Assembly: GCA_964608845.1 (NCBI GenBank)
Contig: CAZSPP010000020.1
Span: 1 to 13,111, forward strand
Direction: 5' to 3'
Source: JAHLMP01 sp964608845
Lineage (GTDB): Archaea; Aenigmatarchaeota; Aenigmatarchaeia; GW2011-AR5; JAHLMP01
DNA: 13,111 bases
A model generated the notes under the pieces. It was not told the origin of the DNA, searched no databases, and saw only the letters and a program-made list of their open reading frames with translations. This document shows, one piece after another, positions 1-5,666 of the stretch (the first letter of the stretch is position 1; each line of letters opens with the position of its first letter). The position numbers were made by a program, and so were the translations under genes.

Positions 1-54
1 CAAATGTCCCATAAGTAAGTTTTGCGAGTTTCAAAAGAATAAATCCTCAAACAC
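1..54. other. window edge, no gene supported
   Basis: These 54 bases lie downstream of the PfkB gene stop. A minus-strand ATG at 10-12 would leave only four codons before the edge and has no clear Shine-Dalgarno motif, so nothing is called here. Confidence 0.5.
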
Positions 55-948
55 CTAAACCTTTTTCAAAATTTTCAAAACATCCTTTTCTTTTGGCAAA
101 GCAGTAATAGCACCTTTCTTGCTTACACAAAAAGCTCCGCATATATTTGCAATTTTTCCTGTTGTAATTATATCATATCCTTTTATTATTCCATATAAAA
201 ATCCAGCATTCCATGCATCACCTGCTCCAGTAGTATCTACAACCTTAACCTTTAGTGCAGGCAATTTTATTTTCATATTTTCTTTGATTATCATACAACC
301 ATTCTTTCCCATCTTTATTCCAATAATATCAAATCTTTCTCTAATATCTTCTATTATCTTTTCTAAATCATTGTCTTCAAAAATAAATTTTGCCTCATCT
401 TCTGTTAAAAGAAGAATATCAACATATCTCAGAACCTTTTCTACCCATTTTTTTGTATCCTCTTTCCATAGATTTAATCTTATATTAGGATCAAAGCATA
501 TCTTTGCCTTCTTTCTTTTTTTGTTTATAATTTTGAAGATAGTGTGTCTTGATTTTTGATATATCAATGGAATAGAACCAAAGCAAATATATTTTACATC
601 TTCTATTTTACTCGGCTCTTCTATAAACATTTCAGAACCTTTATAAAAAAGGAATTGTCTTTCTTTTATATGAGAAACAAATGCTAAGCCAGTATTATTA
701 ATTTCATCTATTTGAATATATTTTGTATCAACTCCTTCTTTATTTAAAACATCTATCAAAAATCTTCCAAAAGCATCGTTTCCAACTCTACTTATTATTG
801 AGGTTTTCAATCCAAGCCTTGAACATGCAATTGCAAAATTTCCTGGAGCGCCGCCAAAGCATTTTTTAAAATCTTCTGTCTCTTCTAAAGATTTATCTCC
901 CCCTATAAAATCTATAAGAAGCTCTCCTATTGCTAGAACATCTTTCAT
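55..948 (-). CDS. PfkB-family sugar kinase (fructokinase-like)
   Basis: Cytosolic ATP-dependent kinase of the ribokinase/PfkB fold that phosphorylates a sugar or sugar phosphate. At 297 aa it has the usual family length. Seen in the sequence: PfkB signature 1 (GGAPGNFAIACSRLG, residues 32-46), the DPNIRLNLW segment (153-161) that resembles the DPN-R-LW motif of fructokinases, and signature 2 (DTTGAGDAWNAGF, 238-250) with the anion hole GAGD and catalytic base Asp244. It is the last gene of a minus-strand set, 53 nt after the HAD phosphatase, so co-transcription is likely. Substrate is inferred only: fructokinase is favoured by the DPN-R-LW motif, but ketodeoxygluconate kinase or another PfkB specificity is possible. 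The start ATG follows an AGGATGA stretch that can serve as a Shine-Dalgarno site. Confidence 0.9.
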   Translation of the reverse strand: MKDVLAIGELLIDFIGGDKSLEETEDFKKCFGGAPGNFAIACSRLGLKTSIISRVGNDAFGRFLIDVLNKEGVDTKYIQIDEINNTGLAFVSHIKERQFLFYKGSEMFIEEPSKIEDVKYICFGSIPLIYQKSRHTIFKIINKKRKKAKICFDPNIRLNLWKEDTKKWVEKVLRYVDILLLTEDEAKFIFEDNDLEKIIEDIRERFDIIGIKMGKNGCMIIKENMKIKLPALKVKVVDTTGAGDAWNAGFLYGIIKGYDIITTGKIANICGAFCVSKKGAITALPKEKDVLKILKKV

Positions 949-1001
949 TTTTCATCCTTTTAAAATTTTATAGATATTTTTCTATTTTCTTTTTAAACTT
1001 T

Positions 1002-1772
1002 TTAATTTCTTAATACATATTCACATATTTCTCTTGTTCCCTCTCCCACAGGATTTTTTGCAACATAGCCTTTTCTTTCTTTAATAAAATCTTTAACATT
1101 TTCCTTAGAATTTGAAGGGCATGCTGGAAAGCCTACTATCTCTAACATTGGAATATCGTTAGCTCCATCCCCAACAGCAATTACTTCACTTAAGTTTAAA
1201 CCTAGTTCTTCACAAATTTTTTTTATTGCATATCCTTTGTTACATCCTTTTTGGTTTATATCAACATAACTTTCGCCAAAAACAAAATCTAGACCATCTA
1301 AACCATCAAAATATCCTTTTAGTTCTTCTCTGAAAAATTTATATTTCCTTTCAATATCAGGAGAAAATAAAAGGGTTATGGATGATTCTTTTTCTTCCTC
1401 TCTCAAAGGAATATATAACCCATTAATTCGAACTAAATAAAGATCTTTTCCTATTCTATTTCTTTCAAGCCTTTCTCTTGCTTTCATAATTTTATCCATA
1501 TGTTTATCATAAACTCTTTTTGATCCCGAAGATTTTATCACCCCACCATTTTCACCTATGAATATATCTTTATCATCATAGATTCCAGAAATTTTTGCAC
1601 ATCCTTCCAAATAATCAACACATTTTCCAGAGGCATAACCTATTATAATACCATTATCCTTTAAAAGAATTATTCCATTTATTGCTTCTTTTTCAAATTC
1701 TTTCGGTGCTTCTTGCGGGCTATATTCTTTTAGCACCCCATCAACATCAAAAAATGCTGCTTTGTATCTCAT
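1002..1772 (-). CDS. HAD-superfamily phosphatase (Cof/SPP-like, phosphoglycolate phosphatase type)
   Basis: Predicted Mg-dependent phosphatase acting on a small phosphorylated metabolite. HAD motif I is FDVDGVL with nucleophile Asp9 and acid/base Asp11. A YASGK segment near residues 46-50 fits motif II, Lys in KGCNKGYAIK fits motif III, and VGDGANDIPML near 200-210 is motif IV with its metal-binding aspartates. The long insert between motifs II and III is the C2-type cap of the Cof/sucrose-phosphate-phosphatase/archaeal phosphoglycolate-phosphatase group. Its 256 aa length is normal. The gene lies between the nucleotidyltransferase and the PfkB kinase on the same strand, so a sugar-phosphate substrate is likely. 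The ATG follows AAGGTG at a normal distance, and a separate TATA-like element lies about 70 bp upstream. The exact substrate cannot be read from sequence. Confidence 0.85.
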   Translation of the reverse strand: MRYKAAFFDVDGVLKEYSPQEAPKEFEKEAINGIILLKDNGIIIGYASGKCVDYLEGCAKISGIYDDKDIFIGENGGVIKSSGSKRVYDKHMDKIMKARERLERNRIGKDLYLVRINGLYIPLREEEKESSITLLFSPDIERKYKFFREELKGYFDGLDGLDFVFGESYVDINQKGCNKGYAIKKICEELGLNLSEVIAVGDGANDIPMLEIVGFPACPSNSKENVKDFIKERKGYVAKNPVGEGTREICEYVLRN

Positions 1773-1812
1773 TTTTACACCTTTATCATTATTCTTTTTA
1801 GACTTTTCTTAA

Positions 1813-1852
1813 ATTATCCTACTTTATCCTACCTTATACTACTTATATAAGA
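1813..1852 (-). repeat. three to four tandem 10-bp units in the HAD leader
   Basis: On the plus strand the units are ATTATCCTAC, TTTATCCTAC and CTTATACTAC, followed by a decayed TTATATAAGA. Read in the direction of the HAD gene they are GTAGTATAAG, GTAGGATAAA and GTAGGATAAT. The period equals one DNA helical turn. The units lie between the TATA-like element and the HAD start codon, so they would be at the start of the transcript or cover the start site. Confidence 0.7.
1842..1851 (-). promoter_or_regulatory. TATA-like element for the HAD/PfkB pair
   Basis: CTTATATAAG, a palindromic TATA box, begins 70 bp upstream of the HAD start codon. A transcript from it would have a leader of about 45 nt containing the 10-bp repeats and the AAGGTG ribosome-binding site. 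It lies in the 96-nt gap between the nucleotidyltransferase and the phosphatase, the widest gap in this gene set. Confidence 0.5.
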
Positions 1853-1868
1853 ATTAATATTTAAATTT

Positions 1869-2621
1869 TTATTGGATGTGAATCCATTTCCCAGAAAAAT
1901 TATATGCACTTATCATTCCTTCTTTTGCTAGTTTTGGAAGAACATCCTTTTCTAAAGAGCCTTTCTTAGACAAAAATTTAAATATTTCTTGACTCATTAC
2001 ATACACTCCAGCATTTATATAAAATGTTCTTTCTCTTGATGCATAATCAAACTTTATTACCTTCGTTCCTTCTATTTCTATCTGATCCTTACTCTCATTT
2101 AGTTTTGTTGTTGTTACTGCTATTGTTGCTATTGCTCCTGAAGATTTGTGAAACAAAAACATTTTATTTAAATCAAAATTGAAATAAACATCACCAGAAA
2201 CGACAAAAAAATCTGAATTTATAAATTTCTCGCAAATCTTTATAGCTCCTGCTGTTCCTGCCGCCTTATCATCAATATAAGAGATTTTTATATTTTGAAT
2301 ATCACTTAAAATAGGTATAAAATCTTTTGCAATTGGTGTTAAAATTATTATCTCATTAACTCCATATTTTATTAATGTTTTTACTGTGTGTCTTATTATT
2401 TCTTCGCCATTTATTTTAACAAGAGGTTTGTATATGCCTTTATATTTCAGGCTGCTTAATTTTCCACCAGCAAGAATTATTGCTTTTTTTTCTTCTTCAA
2501 AACTTTTTCTAACCAAATTTTCAATTGCTTGAGACCTGTTTTTTATATTTTTATTGTCAATTAAGGAATCGATATATTTCAAAATCTCTTCATCAATTGT
2601 TATTGAAAGCTTCTTTTTCAT
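1869..2621 (-). CDS. ribbon-helix-helix domain fused to a sugar-phosphate nucleotidyltransferase
   Basis: Residues 1-45 form a CopG/Arc-type ribbon-helix-helix: strand KLSITIDEEIL, helix, NRSQAIENLVRKSFEEE. From residue 46 there is a GT-A fold nucleotidyltransferase: KKAIILAGG (45-53, the usual NTP-binding loop), then YKPLVKI (64-70, matching PKPL-P-), AAGTAGAI (120-127) and SGD (142-144, metal-binding Asp). Enzymes of this family join a sugar 1-phosphate to an NTP. Two oddities are visible. The loop after LAGG reads KLSSLKYKG rather than G-G-RL-P. The protein also stops at GKWIHIQ, where relatives continue with W-DIGTPE and a short helix, so it appears clipped by about 10-20 residues. It sits 22 nt after the 109-aa gene, probably in the same transcript. 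Activity and DNA binding are inferred. Confidence 0.8.
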   Translation of the reverse strand: MKKKLSITIDEEILKYIDSLIDNKNIKNRSQAIENLVRKSFEEEKKAIILAGGKLSSLKYKGIYKPLVKINGEEIIRHTVKTLIKYGVNEIIILTPIAKDFIPILSDIQNIKISYIDDKAAGTAGAIKICEKFINSDFFVVSGDVYFNFDLNKMFLFHKSSGAIATIAVTTTKLNESKDQIEIEGTKVIKFDYASRERTFYINAGVYVMSQEIFKFLSKKGSLEKDVLPKLAKEGMISAYNFSGKWIHIQ

Positions 2622-2643
2622 AATTTTAATTTCTTTTTCATTT

Positions 2644-2973
2644 TTAAAAATCTCTAAAAACCCTTTTTGGCTTAAAGTTTTTAATCGAAGAAAAATAAAT
2701 TGGTTCTGATTTTCCAGAATTAACCAAAATTCCGAAAACTCTATCTTCTGCTATCTCACTTTCTAATTCTTCTGGATTATATATCTTATGAGTATTAAAA
2801 ATGTATGGTTCTTTTATTTCTATTAGCAAAATATCATCTCCATACCTGAAACCTAAAAATATTTTATCGTTTGCTAAATACAATTCATAACCAAATGGAG
2901 TAAAAACTCTTTTTGCTTTTTTATAATCTATAGGGTTTAATTTTGCCATACCTAAAACCTTATATAAATCCAT
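2644..2973 (-). CDS. hypothetical protein, 109 aa
   Basis: I do not recognise a family. The protein begins MDLYKVLGMAKLNP and is rich in short beta-type stretches (IFLGFRYG, ILLIEIK, VFGILVNSG). It has no signal peptide, membrane segment or cysteine cluster, so it is probably a small soluble alpha/beta or beta-rich protein. Its start codon lies inside the end of the upstream 129-aa gene (14-nt overlap), suggesting translational coupling and a shared function. It is followed after 22 nt by the ribbon-helix-helix/nucleotidyltransferase fusion. Context gives a loose link to nucleotide-sugar metabolism or its control. The ORF is credible because of the coding-like composition and tight packing with neighbours. 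Confidence 0.65.
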   Translation of the reverse strand: MDLYKVLGMAKLNPIDYKKAKRVFTPFGYELYLANDKIFLGFRYGDDILLIEIKEPYIFNTHKIYNPEELESEIAEDRVFGILVNSGKSEPIYFSSIKNFKPKRVFRDF

Positions 2974-3351
2974 AATATTTTGCCAAATATCCCATGTCTC
3001 TTTTTATACTTTCTTTTTCTGAATCCTCGAGAGGGAAAAGAAGTTCTTCGTCTTCAAAAATTGGTGACTTTACTAAAGAATAGAATCTTCCATTCTCTTC
3101 TAAATATACTTCTTTTGTTCCATGTGGAGTTTTATAAACTCCTAAAAATGTGTATAAAGAAACGCTTTTCCCTGTGTTTTTAATAATCGCGGGAAAAAAT
3201 TTTGGAAAAATGTCTTTTGGGATATTTACCTTTCTTAATACTAACTCATTCCCTCTTCTTTCTTCACAAACGAAAAACTCTCCTTTCCTATTTTGAAACA
3301 ATTCCCTTCCTTCTTCATCATATCCTAAAAAATTTAAGAGTGGAGACATTT
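2960..3351 (-). CDS. hypothetical protein, about 129 aa
   Basis: Unrecognised soluble protein. It starts MSPLLNFLGYDEEGRELF and continues with alternating charged and hydrophobic beta-like segments (GEFFVCEERRGNELVLRKV, VSLYTFLGVYKT, KEVYLEENGRFYSLV), ending in a helical tail IKRDMGYLAKYYGFI. There is no signal peptide or membrane span. The reading frame can be opened at a GTG (3356-3358), giving three more residues. I prefer the ATG at 3349-3351 because that GTG belongs to a GTGA Shine-Dalgarno-like motif five bases before it. It is the first gene of the minus-strand set and overlaps the 109-aa gene by 14 nt. An AT-rich TATA-like stretch lies about 30-45 bp upstream. Confidence 0.65.
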
Positions 3352-3380
3352 TCTTCACAGATTTAAGTGTGTTTTTAAGT

Positions 3381-3396
3381 ATTTTAAATTTTAAAA
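3381..3396 (-). promoter_or_regulatory. TATA-like promoter for the minus-strand gene set
   Basis: ATTTTAAATTTTAAAA (plus strand) lies about 30-45 bp before the ATG at 3351. The 128-nt gap between the flippase stop and this start holds no other gene. Confidence 0.35.
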
Positions 3397-3479
3397 CTTT
3401 TTGCTATGATTCATTCAATTTAGGCATGATTATATTTCTTTTTGAAATAATTAATTGGTTTTAAAATCTTGATTCAAAA

Positions 3480-4748
3480 TTATTCAAGAAATTCTTTTAT
3501 ATTGAAAATCATCAAAAATATTAAAAGCAAAAAATTGAGCAAAACCAAATTTTTTATCACTTGAGTTAATGAAGAATGAAAGAAGTATATTAATAAAATT
3601 TCAACAAAAACAAAAATTGGAAGAATGTATATTGGTTTTGTGTTGTTAATAGACAAATCATAATTCAAAATTATTTGTGAAATAGATATTAAACTCATAA
3701 AAACAAAAAACAAGAATATTATTTCACCTGCCTTTAAAAAATCCTTTCCAAAAGCGAAATTAATTACAAACTCTGGAAATAGAAATGTAATACACAAAAA
3801 TAACAACGAGATTAAAAAAGTATAAACAATTGTTGTTCTAAAGATTTTTCTTGCCTTTGATTTTTCAGAAATATTTAAGCTTGCTGTTTTTGGAAACATT
3901 ACGATAATCAAAGAGCCCGAGATCCAAAAAACGATTTTTGAAAGGGTAGAAGCTGCAACATAAAATCCAGATTCCTCTGAAGAGAAAAGATTTTTTATTA
4001 ACAATATATCCAAATTTATCATAGCTGTTATACAAAAAGATAAAATAAAAACAGGCAAAGAGTATTTTATTAATAAAGATCTGTCAAACCTTTCTTCCTT
4101 TTCTTTTAAAACATCTTTAAGATAATAAAACGCAAGAATACAAACAAAAACTCCTGAGATAACAACACTTCCTATTGCACCAGAAACCTTAAAACCAAGA
4201 AATATTAAAATTAATGCAAGAGCAAGTTTTATTATTGGCTGTGAAACAGAAATGATTGCATATTCTTTAAATCTCTGCATCCCTCTTAATATGCCGAAAA
4301 GGTTTGAGCTCAGAAAAGTTAGAGGAAAGGAAATACCAAGCAAAATTATAGAGAAAAGTTCGTTTGTTTTCAAAAAATCTGATATAAAAGAAGAGAAAAA
4401 AGAAAACAAAAAAGCTAATATAAACCCAATAAAAATAAATCTCAAAGAATAAATTCTTAGTATTCTTTTTATTTTTGTTATCTCTTTCTTAACAAAAAAT
4501 TCTGAGGATATTTTTGTAATGCTTGTGTTTATTGCACCACCAAAAACTGAAATAATATATAATATTGCTATTAAAGAGCCGAATATTCCATAATCACTTG
4601 GTCCTAAAAACCTTCCAACTATAACTTGAAAGAAATAGTTTATTATCATTCCAAGGAGAGTAGCAAAAACGATCAAAAAGCTATATTTGAAAAGCTCCTG
4701 ATCTGAGAATATTACATCCTGAATTATTGCCTTAATCTTTCTTTTCAT
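3480..4748 (-). CDS. polysaccharide flippase (Wzx/RfbX-like, MOP superfamily)
   Basis: Integral membrane protein predicted to flip lipid-linked oligosaccharides across the cell membrane for surface glycans or protein glycosylation. At 422 aa it shows about 12 hydrophobic segments in the usual MOP pattern. The N-terminal part has FLIVFATLLGMIINYFFQVIVGRFLGPSDYGIFGSL (split by the first loop), and its GRFLGPSDYGIFG is the hallmark segment of this family. A GAINTSITKISSEF stretch follows, and charged cytoplasmic loops (KKEITKIKRILRIYSLR; LKEKEERFDRS) separate the bundles. The start ATG follows the upstream Cys-rich gene by 25 nt on the same strand, so the two are probably co-transcribed. The upstream nucleotidyltransferase set on the same strand fits a surface-glycan theme. 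The substrate is unknown. Confidence 0.88.
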   Translation of the reverse strand: MKRKIKAIIQDVIFSDQELFKYSFLIVFATLLGMIINYFFQVIVGRFLGPSDYGIFGSLIAILYIISVFGGAINTSITKISSEFFVKKEITKIKRILRIYSLRFIFIGFILAFLFSFFSSFISDFLKTNELFSIILLGISFPLTFLSSNLFGILRGMQRFKEYAIISVSQPIIKLALALILIFLGFKVSGAIGSVVISGVFVCILAFYYLKDVLKEKEERFDRSLLIKYSLPVFILSFCITAMINLDILLIKNLFSSEESGFYVAASTLSKIVFWISGSLIIVMFPKTASLNISEKSKARKIFRTTIVYTFLISLLFLCITFLFPEFVINFAFGKDFLKAGEIIFLFFVFMSLISISQIILNYDLSINNTKPIYILPIFVFVEILLIYFFHSSLTQVIKNLVLLNFLLLIFLMIFNIKEFLE

Positions 4749-4773
4749 TATTCTTAAATATTTCTATTTAAAT

Positions 4774-5103
4774 TTAAGAAACTGTTATTGGTAAGCATGT
4801 TGAAAATTCTTTATCTTCACAAAGCAATTTTAAGTAATATGTTCCTTTTTTATTCGGTTTCCATGTAATTTTATTAGAAGAGAATGAAAATGTAAATAAA
4901 GGAACCCCACCGCATCTAGAATTGTTATAAATTCCACCAATTCCTTTCGAACAATATTTTATGTTGCATATACAGTTATTTATTTCACAAGGATTGCAGA
5001 TCCCTTGTTTTTCTTCCTTTTCTTCAAAAAACATAAAATACGAAATTGCAAAAATTATAAAAATAACCAAAAATACAAAACCAAAAATCAAAATTCTTTT
5101 CAT
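4774..5103 (-). CDS. membrane-anchored Cys-rich small protein
   Basis: Unrecognised 109-aa protein. Residues 4-25 (ILIFGFVFLVIFIIFAISYFMF) form one strong hydrophobic helix after a short positive MKR, so it is a signal anchor with the rest outside the cell. The outer part holds eight cysteines (36, 39, 44, 46, 51, 64, 95, 103). The first five fall in a CxxC-x4-CxC-x4-C cluster, the even total allows four disulfides, and a metal site is also possible. The C-terminal part (FTFSFSSNKITWKPNKKGTYYLKLLC, in two strands) looks like a small beta-sandwich domain. A GTGA motif precedes the ATG by seven bases. It lies directly upstream of the flippase, which suggests a cell-surface or glycan-related role. 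Function is not known. Confidence 0.65.
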   Translation of the reverse strand: MKRILIFGFVFLVIFIIFAISYFMFFEEKEEKQGICNPCEINNCICNIKYCSKGIGGIYNNSRCGGVPLFTFSFSSNKITWKPNKKGTYYLKLLCEDKEFSTCLPITVS

Positions 5104-5156
5104 TCGATTTCACTTATTTTATTCTCTTTTTTATTTTTTAAATGCTCCGTCCGGGA

Positions 5157-5168
5157 TTTCCATATTCT
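5157..5168 (-). other. tRNA-Glu intron 3 (12 nt, T-loop, 59/60)
   Basis: Exon TTCA pairs with intron TGGA. The 5' bulge is AAA and the 3' bulge is AAT, and cutting after the second base of each restores T-loop TTCAAAT exactly. The T-stem serves as the outer helix; there is no inner helix, only a five-base loop. Confidence 0.85.
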
Positions 5169-5189
5169 TTTGAACCCGGGTCTCGGCCT

Positions 5190-5224
5190 TTCTTCTCATC
5201 GTCTCCTCAAACCTTTCGAAAAAT
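5190..5224 (-). other. tRNA-Glu intron 2 (35 nt, canonical 37/38)
   Basis: The anticodon stem is the outer helix. Exon CTTT pairs with intron GAAG (one G-U). The 5' bulge is CGA and the 3' bulge is AAA, and cutting after the second base of each gives loop CTTTCGA. The inner helix is weak. Confidence 0.88.
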
Positions 5225-5242
5225 CGAAAGGGCCGCATCCTT

Positions 5243-5255
5243 TTCCGGCACAAGA
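5243..5255 (-). other. tRNA-Glu intron 1 (13 nt, D-loop)
   Basis: Exon CCGG pairs with intron CCGG. The 5' bulge is TCT and the 3' bulge is AAA, and cutting after the second base of each restores the common archaeal D-loop AGTCCGGTCAA. Shifted boundaries would also leave a foldable tRNA, so the exact ends are slightly less sure. Confidence 0.75.
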
Positions 5256-5280
5256 GACCGGACTAGACTAACGGAGCATT

Positions 5281-5371
5281 TGGGTCGGGCCAGATTCGAA
5301 CTGGCGACCTCCACGTTGTAAGCGTTCCGCAGTTTATAACTTTGGCGTCATAGCCTCTAGACCACCGACCC
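5281..5371 (-). tRNA. tRNA-Val(TAC) with one non-canonical intron
   Basis: After removal of 18 nt the gene folds into a normal 73-nt tRNA: acceptor GGGTCGG/CCGACCC, discriminator A at 5281, D-arm GTCTAGAGGCTATGAC, anticodon stem CCACG/CGTGG, loop CTTACAA with anticodon TAC (5318-5320), T-stem GCCAG/CTGGC, T-loop TTCGAAT. Without the removal the anticodon stem keeps only its three loop-side pairs. No CCA is encoded. It is the first of a two-tRNA cluster and has a TATA-like element about 20-30 bp upstream. Confidence 0.93.
5325..5342 (-). other. tRNA-Val intron (18 nt, anticodon stem, about 29/30)
   Basis: The insertion splits the 5' strand of the anticodon stem (CCA, then CG). Inside it AGTT and AACT can form a hairpin with loop ATA, and exon CGC can pair with intron GCG, leaving a three-base CAA bulge for the 5' cut. 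Boundaries may shift by one base because A flanks both ends. The outer helix is weak, so this would be a relaxed bulge-helix-bulge motif. Confidence 0.75.
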
Positions 5372-5389
5372 TTTATATTGTGTTTTTGC

Positions 5390-5402
5390 TTTAATTATTT
5401 AA
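5390..5402 (-). promoter_or_regulatory. TATA-like promoter of the tRNA pair
   Basis: TTAAATAATTAAA on the minus strand lies 19-31 bp before the first base of tRNA-Val, the expected distance for an archaeal TATA box with transcription starting near the mature 5' end. Confidence 0.5.
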
Positions 5403-5405
5403 TCT

Positions 5406-5624
5406 TTAGTTTTTTGAATTCAAAACCTTTTTTAATATTTTCCTTATAACCTTAGGATCTGCCTTTCCTTTACTTTCTTTAAAAACCTTACTAACCAATA
5501 TATCCAAAGCCTCTTCCTTTCCCATCTTATAATCCATTATATCTTTTGAAGCACATTCAAGCACGCTAAAAATAAAGCTTTTTATTGTTTTTTCATCTTT
5601 TATTATTTCATAGCGATTTTTCAT
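5406..5624 (-). CDS. small helical protein resembling a GatB/YqeY tail domain
   Basis: The 72-aa protein is mostly helical and ends EALDILVSKVFKESKGKADPKVIRKILKKVL. The GKADPKVI segment (53-60) followed by a basic amphipathic helix matches my memory of the C-terminal tail of GatB/GatE and YqeY, where G-K-A/V-D-x-K-x-V precedes the last helix. In the amidotransferases that domain contacts the tRNA during Glu-tRNA(Gln) amidation. The rest of GatB/GatE is absent, so this would be a stand-alone tail. It is transcribed away from spt4 and toward the tRNA-Val/tRNA-Glu pair, 34 nt upstream of them. Assignment is by motif only, and a chance resemblance is possible. The ORF itself has good coding character and a clear ATG. 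Confidence 0.55.
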   Translation of the reverse strand: MKNRYEIIKDEKTIKSFIFSVLECASKDIMDYKMGKEEALDILVSKVFKESKGKADPKVIRKILKKVLNSKN

Positions 5625-5633
5625 TTAATTATT

Positions 5634-5646
5634 ATTTAATAAAATT
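5634..5646 (+). promoter_or_regulatory. AT-rich TATA-like promoter for the spt4-rps24e-rps27ae set
   Basis: ATTTAATAAAATT lies about 21-33 bp before the Spt4 ATG in a 42-bp divergent gap. The same gap must also hold the promoter of the small helical protein on the other strand. Confidence 0.35.
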
Positions 5647-5666
5647 AAAATTAAAGGTTGGTAAAA

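Larger units (their letters stand above)
5143..5277 (-). tRNA. tRNA-Glu(TTC) with three introns
   Basis: Removing three insertions leaves a normal 75-nt tRNA: acceptor GCTCCGT/ACGGAGC, discriminator A, D-stem GTCT/GGAT (two G-T pairs), D-loop AGTCCGGTCAA, anticodon stem CGGCC/GGCCG, loop CTTTCGA with anticodon TTC at 5226-5228, T-stem CCGGG/CCCGG, T-loop TTCAAAT. The introns are 13 nt in the D-loop, 35 nt at 37/38 and 12 nt in the T-loop. Each obeys the bulge-helix-bulge cutting rule: a four-base exon-intron helix flanked by three-base bulges, cut after the second base. No CCA is encoded. The gene follows tRNA-Val by 3 nt and probably shares its transcript. Confidence 0.9.

Noticed and set aside
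119..559. Long plus-strand frame opposite the PfkB gene
   Set aside because: Lies wholly inside a gene with clear PfkB motifs; its product is a hydrophobic antisense artefact without family features.
5005..5271. Plus-strand frame running through the tRNA-Glu gene
   Set aside because: Most of it is the complement of the Cys-rich gene start and of tRNA-Glu, whose structure is certain.
5143..5371. Reading the tRNA insertions as decay, or as split or permuted tRNA genes
   Set aside because: Both tRNAs have all parts in normal order, and removing the insertions restores exact consensus loops and fully paired acceptor, anticodon and T stems.
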